A DNA stretch of 31,833 bases from CAZGHS01 sp964525495 (GTDB taxonomy: Bacteria; Patescibacteriota; Microgenomatia; JALYQM01): positions 1 to 31,833 of the forward strand of contig CAZGHS010000013.1 of NCBI GenBank assembly GCA_964525495.1, given 5' to 3'. Below are positions 29,481-31,833 of the stretch, one piece after another. The position numbers and the translations under genes were made by a program. Below the pieces are notes generated by a model. It searched no databases and was not told the origin of the DNA. It saw only the letters and a list, made by a program, of their open reading frames with translations. Positions within the stretch are counted from its first letter, which is position 1; every line of letters starts with the position of its first letter.

Positions 29481-29486
29481 TTTTTT

Positions 29487-30899
29487 ATGAAGTATATTTT
29501 TATCACGTATAGTGGCTTGAGTTTGCCTGTAGCGTTGAAATTGCAGCAGGAAGGTAATGAAGTTATTGTAGGACAGATCGAAGATATTAAAGACTATGTC
29601 ATGGAAGATGAAATCAAAAAAGCGACTGAACCAGATGCTGCTCGAGCACGTCGTTTACGGATGTTTAAGAATATGGTGCGGTTGACTGATGCGAATCAGC
29701 TCGTGGATATGATGCGGTTGATCAAGAATCCTCATGAGCATTTTGTATTTTTTGAAGAGAATAATTTGTATAGATGGGCAGATCGTGTGAAAGATCTTGG
29801 ATTTGAAGGAAATTTTCCAACAAAGGAAGACTTTATGTTAGAGATTGATCGAGACTCTGCTAAGCGGTTTGTGAAAGAGCATTATTCAAAACTGTATACT
29901 CCGGAAGTACGTGAATTTAATAAAGTAGAGGATGCGGTTGAGTTTTTGAAAGATACTGAGGAGGTATGGGTATTGAAAGGGAAGGATGATAAAGCGAAGA
30001 CGTTTGTGCCTTCAATACCGGATCCAGTTTTTGCGCGAAACCAGATAATTGAGATGCTAGAGAATTTTCCGCATAAGTATGAGTATCGTGGATTTATCTT
30101 GGAACTGTTTATTCCTTCAATTATTGAATTTACCCCTGAGAAAATGTATTACGATGGCGTGCCTATTTGTACGACTATGAATTTTGAGAATAAGTCGTTT
30201 GGAAGTGGAAATATTTCTGTTCAAACTGGCTGTGCGATGGATATGGTATTTCCTTATGATATGGAGGACAGGATAAATAAGATATGTTTTCCTCCGATCG
30301 TGGATGAAATGGCACGAAAGCATAAAGGACTATTTGTGTGGGATGCTTCTCTGCTCGTGAATCGACGTGATGGAAAGATGTATTTTGGTGAATTTTGTTC
30401 GAATCGAGTAGGATATAACTGCTTCTTTACTGAGTTAGCACAGTGCGCGAGTGTGACTGACTTTTTTGAAAAGATTGTACACAAGCAGAATCCATTTACG
30501 ATGGGTACTGTTGCTACATCAGTGCGTATTTTTAACTTAAATAGAGATGAAGAGACTGAACAGGTAGCAGATAATATTAGTGTGGAATATAAGCCTGAGA
30601 TTGAGAAGGATTTGTGGCTTTGGGATGTACGGAAGAATCAACGAGGAAAATTAGTAAGTGTCGGTACTGATTGGAATCTGGCTGTGATGACTGGTGCTGG
30701 GAAGTCGATAGATGAGGCAGTTGGGAAGCTTTATAGAAACGTTGAAGGTTTTGGATTTGTGGGAGCGTATTATCGATCGAAAGCTGATTATTTATCTTTG
30801 GATTATCCTACTTCGATAATTAACAGGCTCAACTATGGTTTGGAACGCGGATTTTATAAACTGCAGTTTGATGTGAAGGTTGGGCAGATTCAAGCGTAG
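29487..30899 (+). CDS. PurD-like ATP-grasp protein of unknown specificity
   Basis: A 470-residue soluble protein. The N-terminus (KYIFITYSGLSLPVALKLQQEGNEVIVGQI) is a Rossmann-like pre-ATP-grasp domain. Residues about 125-345 have ATP-grasp features: RDSAKRFVKEHYSKLYTPEVREF, a lysine strand VWVLKGKDD, an acidic strand RGFILELFIP, then LFVWDASLLVNRRDGKMYFGEFCSNRVGYNC, which holds the metal-binding acid-to-Asn segment. The C-terminal part VSVGTDWNLAVMTGAGKSIDEAVGKLYRNVEGFGFVGAYYRSKADY resembles the last domain of phosphoribosylamine-glycine ligase (PurD). True PurD motifs such as a clean Gly-rich GxGGREHA start are absent, so it is probably a relative that ligates another amine to a carboxylate. 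Confidence 0.75.
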   Translation: MKYIFITYSGLSLPVALKLQQEGNEVIVGQIEDIKDYVMEDEIKKATEPDAARARRLRMFKNMVRLTDANQLVDMMRLIKNPHEHFVFFEENNLYRWADRVKDLGFEGNFPTKEDFMLEIDRDSAKRFVKEHYSKLYTPEVREFNKVEDAVEFLKDTEEVWVLKGKDDKAKTFVPSIPDPVFARNQIIEMLENFPHKYEYRGFILELFIPSIIEFTPEKMYYDGVPICTTMNFENKSFGSGNISVQTGCAMDMVFPYDMEDRINKICFPPIVDEMARKHKGLFVWDASLLVNRRDGKMYFGEFCSNRVGYNCFFTELAQCASVTDFFEKIVHKQNPFTMGTVATSVRIFNLNRDEETEQVADNISVEYKPEIEKDLWLWDVRKNQRGKLVSVGTDWNLAVMTGAGKSIDEAVGKLYRNVEGFGFVGAYYRSKADYLSLDYPTSIINRLNYGLERGFYKLQFDVKVGQIQA

Positions 30900-30908
30900 A
30901 GATCGTTT

Positions 30909-31832
30909 TTACTGCTCTGAAGCTATATGTGTGAGTGTTTCAAGTACGAGGCTTGGAACATAGAGAAACTCTTCTTGTTTATATCCATTTCTAATGAGTG
31001 CGTCTCTGACGTTTTTGGAGAGAACAACAGGAAAATAGTCGTCGATTTTTCGTGAGAGGGTTTGTTGTTCTGTTTGGTCTTCGAACAGGTCGTAACCAAT
31101 TGTGAGGATGCCTTCTGCATTGTTGATTTCTGAATATCCAAGGAGTTTGAGACGTTCGTAGAATCGAGGTTTGTATTCGGAGATACCTTCTTTGGTTGCG
31201 CGGAATACAATTTTTCTGCCTTTGGCAATTTCAATAATTTTTTGTAGGACAATATCTGAAGGGTCGAGGAGTGTGATGTTGGGGTATTTTTTTGCAATTG
31301 ATTCGAGTGAGATAGATTCTTCGCTTTGTGGGATGACAGCTTGCATATCTTCAGACTGGACATAGCTGCGGTGGAATTTATCTCCGATAATAATTATTCG
31401 TTTTGGTTTCCAATATTTTTCTTTTTCGATAACCCGGATATTTTGACAGAGAATATCTAGTTTATGTGGTGACAGATCGTAGGCTTTGTCGCCTGGAAGA
31501 AAAATCTGGTCGTCTTTGACTGGAAAGAAGATGTATTCGCCTGCGTTATGTCCGCTTGAGCGGAGGAGGACGTTTTTGAGATCTTCGTAGAGCGTGTCAG
31601 CGTCGTATCTATTCCAGAATTGTGTGTAACGTGGTTGATTGTGGGAGATAGTTACTGTTTCATCTGCTTGGTGATTGACGACAAACTGCATACCTATGAA
31701 ATCTCCTTTGCCTATAAAAAGTAAGGAGTGGCCGTCTTTCATACGCAAATGAAGCTCACCATTGGTAATAGCTTCTCGGAGTGTTTGTTGAGCTGCGAGT
31801 ACTTTGTCGAGCCAATTGCGGTGTTCGAGCGC
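30909..31832 (-). CDS. Unrecognised protein, 5' end beyond the window
   Basis: I do not recognise it. The minus-strand frame is open to the window edge: upstream of the in-frame TTG at 31748 the codons continue without a stop (ALEHRNWLDKVLA and on), so the true start lies outside. About 307 residues are visible. It is soluble, with two apparent alpha/beta sections: an N-terminal one with KDGHSLLFIGKGDFIGMQFVV and GEYIFFPVKDDQIFLPG, and a C-terminal one with KPKRIIIIGDKFHRSYVQ, AKGRKIVFRATKEGI and a helical end YVPSLVLETLTHIASEQ. No catalytic motif stands out. It converges on the ATP-grasp gene with a 9-base gap. Confidence 0.75.
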   Translation of the reverse strand, partial: ALEHRNWLDKVLAAQQTLREAITNGELHLRMKDGHSLLFIGKGDFIGMQFVVNHQADETVTISHNQPRYTQFWNRYDADTLYEDLKNVLLRSSGHNAGEYIFFPVKDDQIFLPGDKAYDLSPHKLDILCQNIRVIEKEKYWKPKRIIIIGDKFHRSYVQSEDMQAVIPQSEESISLESIAKKYPNITLLDPSDIVLQKIIEIAKGRKIVFRATKEGISEYKPRFYERLKLLGYSEINNAEGILTIGYDLFEDQTEQQTLSRKIDDYFPVVLSKNVRDALIRNGYKQEEFLYVPSLVLETLTHIASEQ

Positions 31833-31833
31833 G

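Noticed and set aside
1..31833. Alternative genetic code (TGA as Gly or Trp), as in some candidate phyla
   Set aside because: TGA ends the Na+/Ca2+ exchanger gene at 21988-21990 in the right place, and no conserved domain needs TGA read-through.
1..31833. tRNA, rRNA, insertion sequence, prophage or integrase genes
   Set aside because: Gaps are at most about 105 bases and hold promoters; I see no cloverleaf with a GTTCGANTC-like arm, no transposase or integrase, and no flanking direct repeats.

Overview
The window is about 31.8 kb of gene-dense bacterial DNA that uses the standard code (TAA, TAG and TGA all end genes; ATG, with occasional TTG, starts). It holds 27 protein genes. The first (a PhnB-like VOC protein) and the last (unknown) run off the window edges. 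No gap exceeds about 105 bp, and I see no rRNA, tRNA, CRISPR array or insertion sequence. Compact genes, many secreted proteins on long Thr/Pro/Ser stalks, and two GT-C glycosyltransferases suggest a small-genome candidate-phylum bacterium (Patescibacteria/CPR, perhaps Microgenomates- or Dojkabacteria-like). This placement is an inference; some Chloroflexota share these traits.

Region 1 (1-4.6 kb) holds small cytosolic proteins: three VOC (glyoxalase-fold) proteins and two YdeI-type proteins that pair twice. They are interleaved with a GlsB/YeaQ-type membrane protein, an MFS exporter and a DUF4199 protein. Region 2 (4.6-9.0 kb) has one unknown gene, then a tight + strand run: an anchored RCC1 propeller, an MFS permease and an RcnA-like nickel/cobalt transporter.

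Region 3 (9.0-18.6 kb) lies entirely on the minus strand and is a cell-surface block. In reading order it has a polyprenyl-phosphate sugar synthase (GT2), an ArnT-like GT-C enzyme, a secreted family-7 alginate lyase, a secreted F5/8C plus metallophosphatase protein, a leucine-rich repeat protein, a TMTC-like GT-C enzyme with TPRs, and a small anchored protein. The two sugar-transfer systems next to Ser/Thr-rich secreted proteins suggest local protein O-glycosylation.

Region 4 (18.6-26.2 kb) holds a YpfJ-type metallopeptidase, an MhqO/MhqD-like quinone-detoxification pair with a Na+/Ca2+ exchanger, and a divergent ABC-F ATPase. It also holds the most unusual gene here: a vitamin K epoxide reductase (VKOR) fused in frame to a class-2-like dihydroorotate dehydrogenase, followed by a zinc alcohol dehydrogenase. 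Region 5 (26.2-31.8 kb) has a large secreted modular protein, a DUF2103-like protein, a stalked lytic transglycosylase, a PurD-like ATP-grasp protein and an unknown partial gene.

A regulatory theme runs through the window. Most first genes have a sigma70-type -10 box, often the extended form TGnTATACT, only 5-13 bases before the start codon and no Shine-Dalgarno site. Several internal or following genes instead carry AAAGGAG-like sites. This suggests leaderless or near-leaderless transcripts are routine here.
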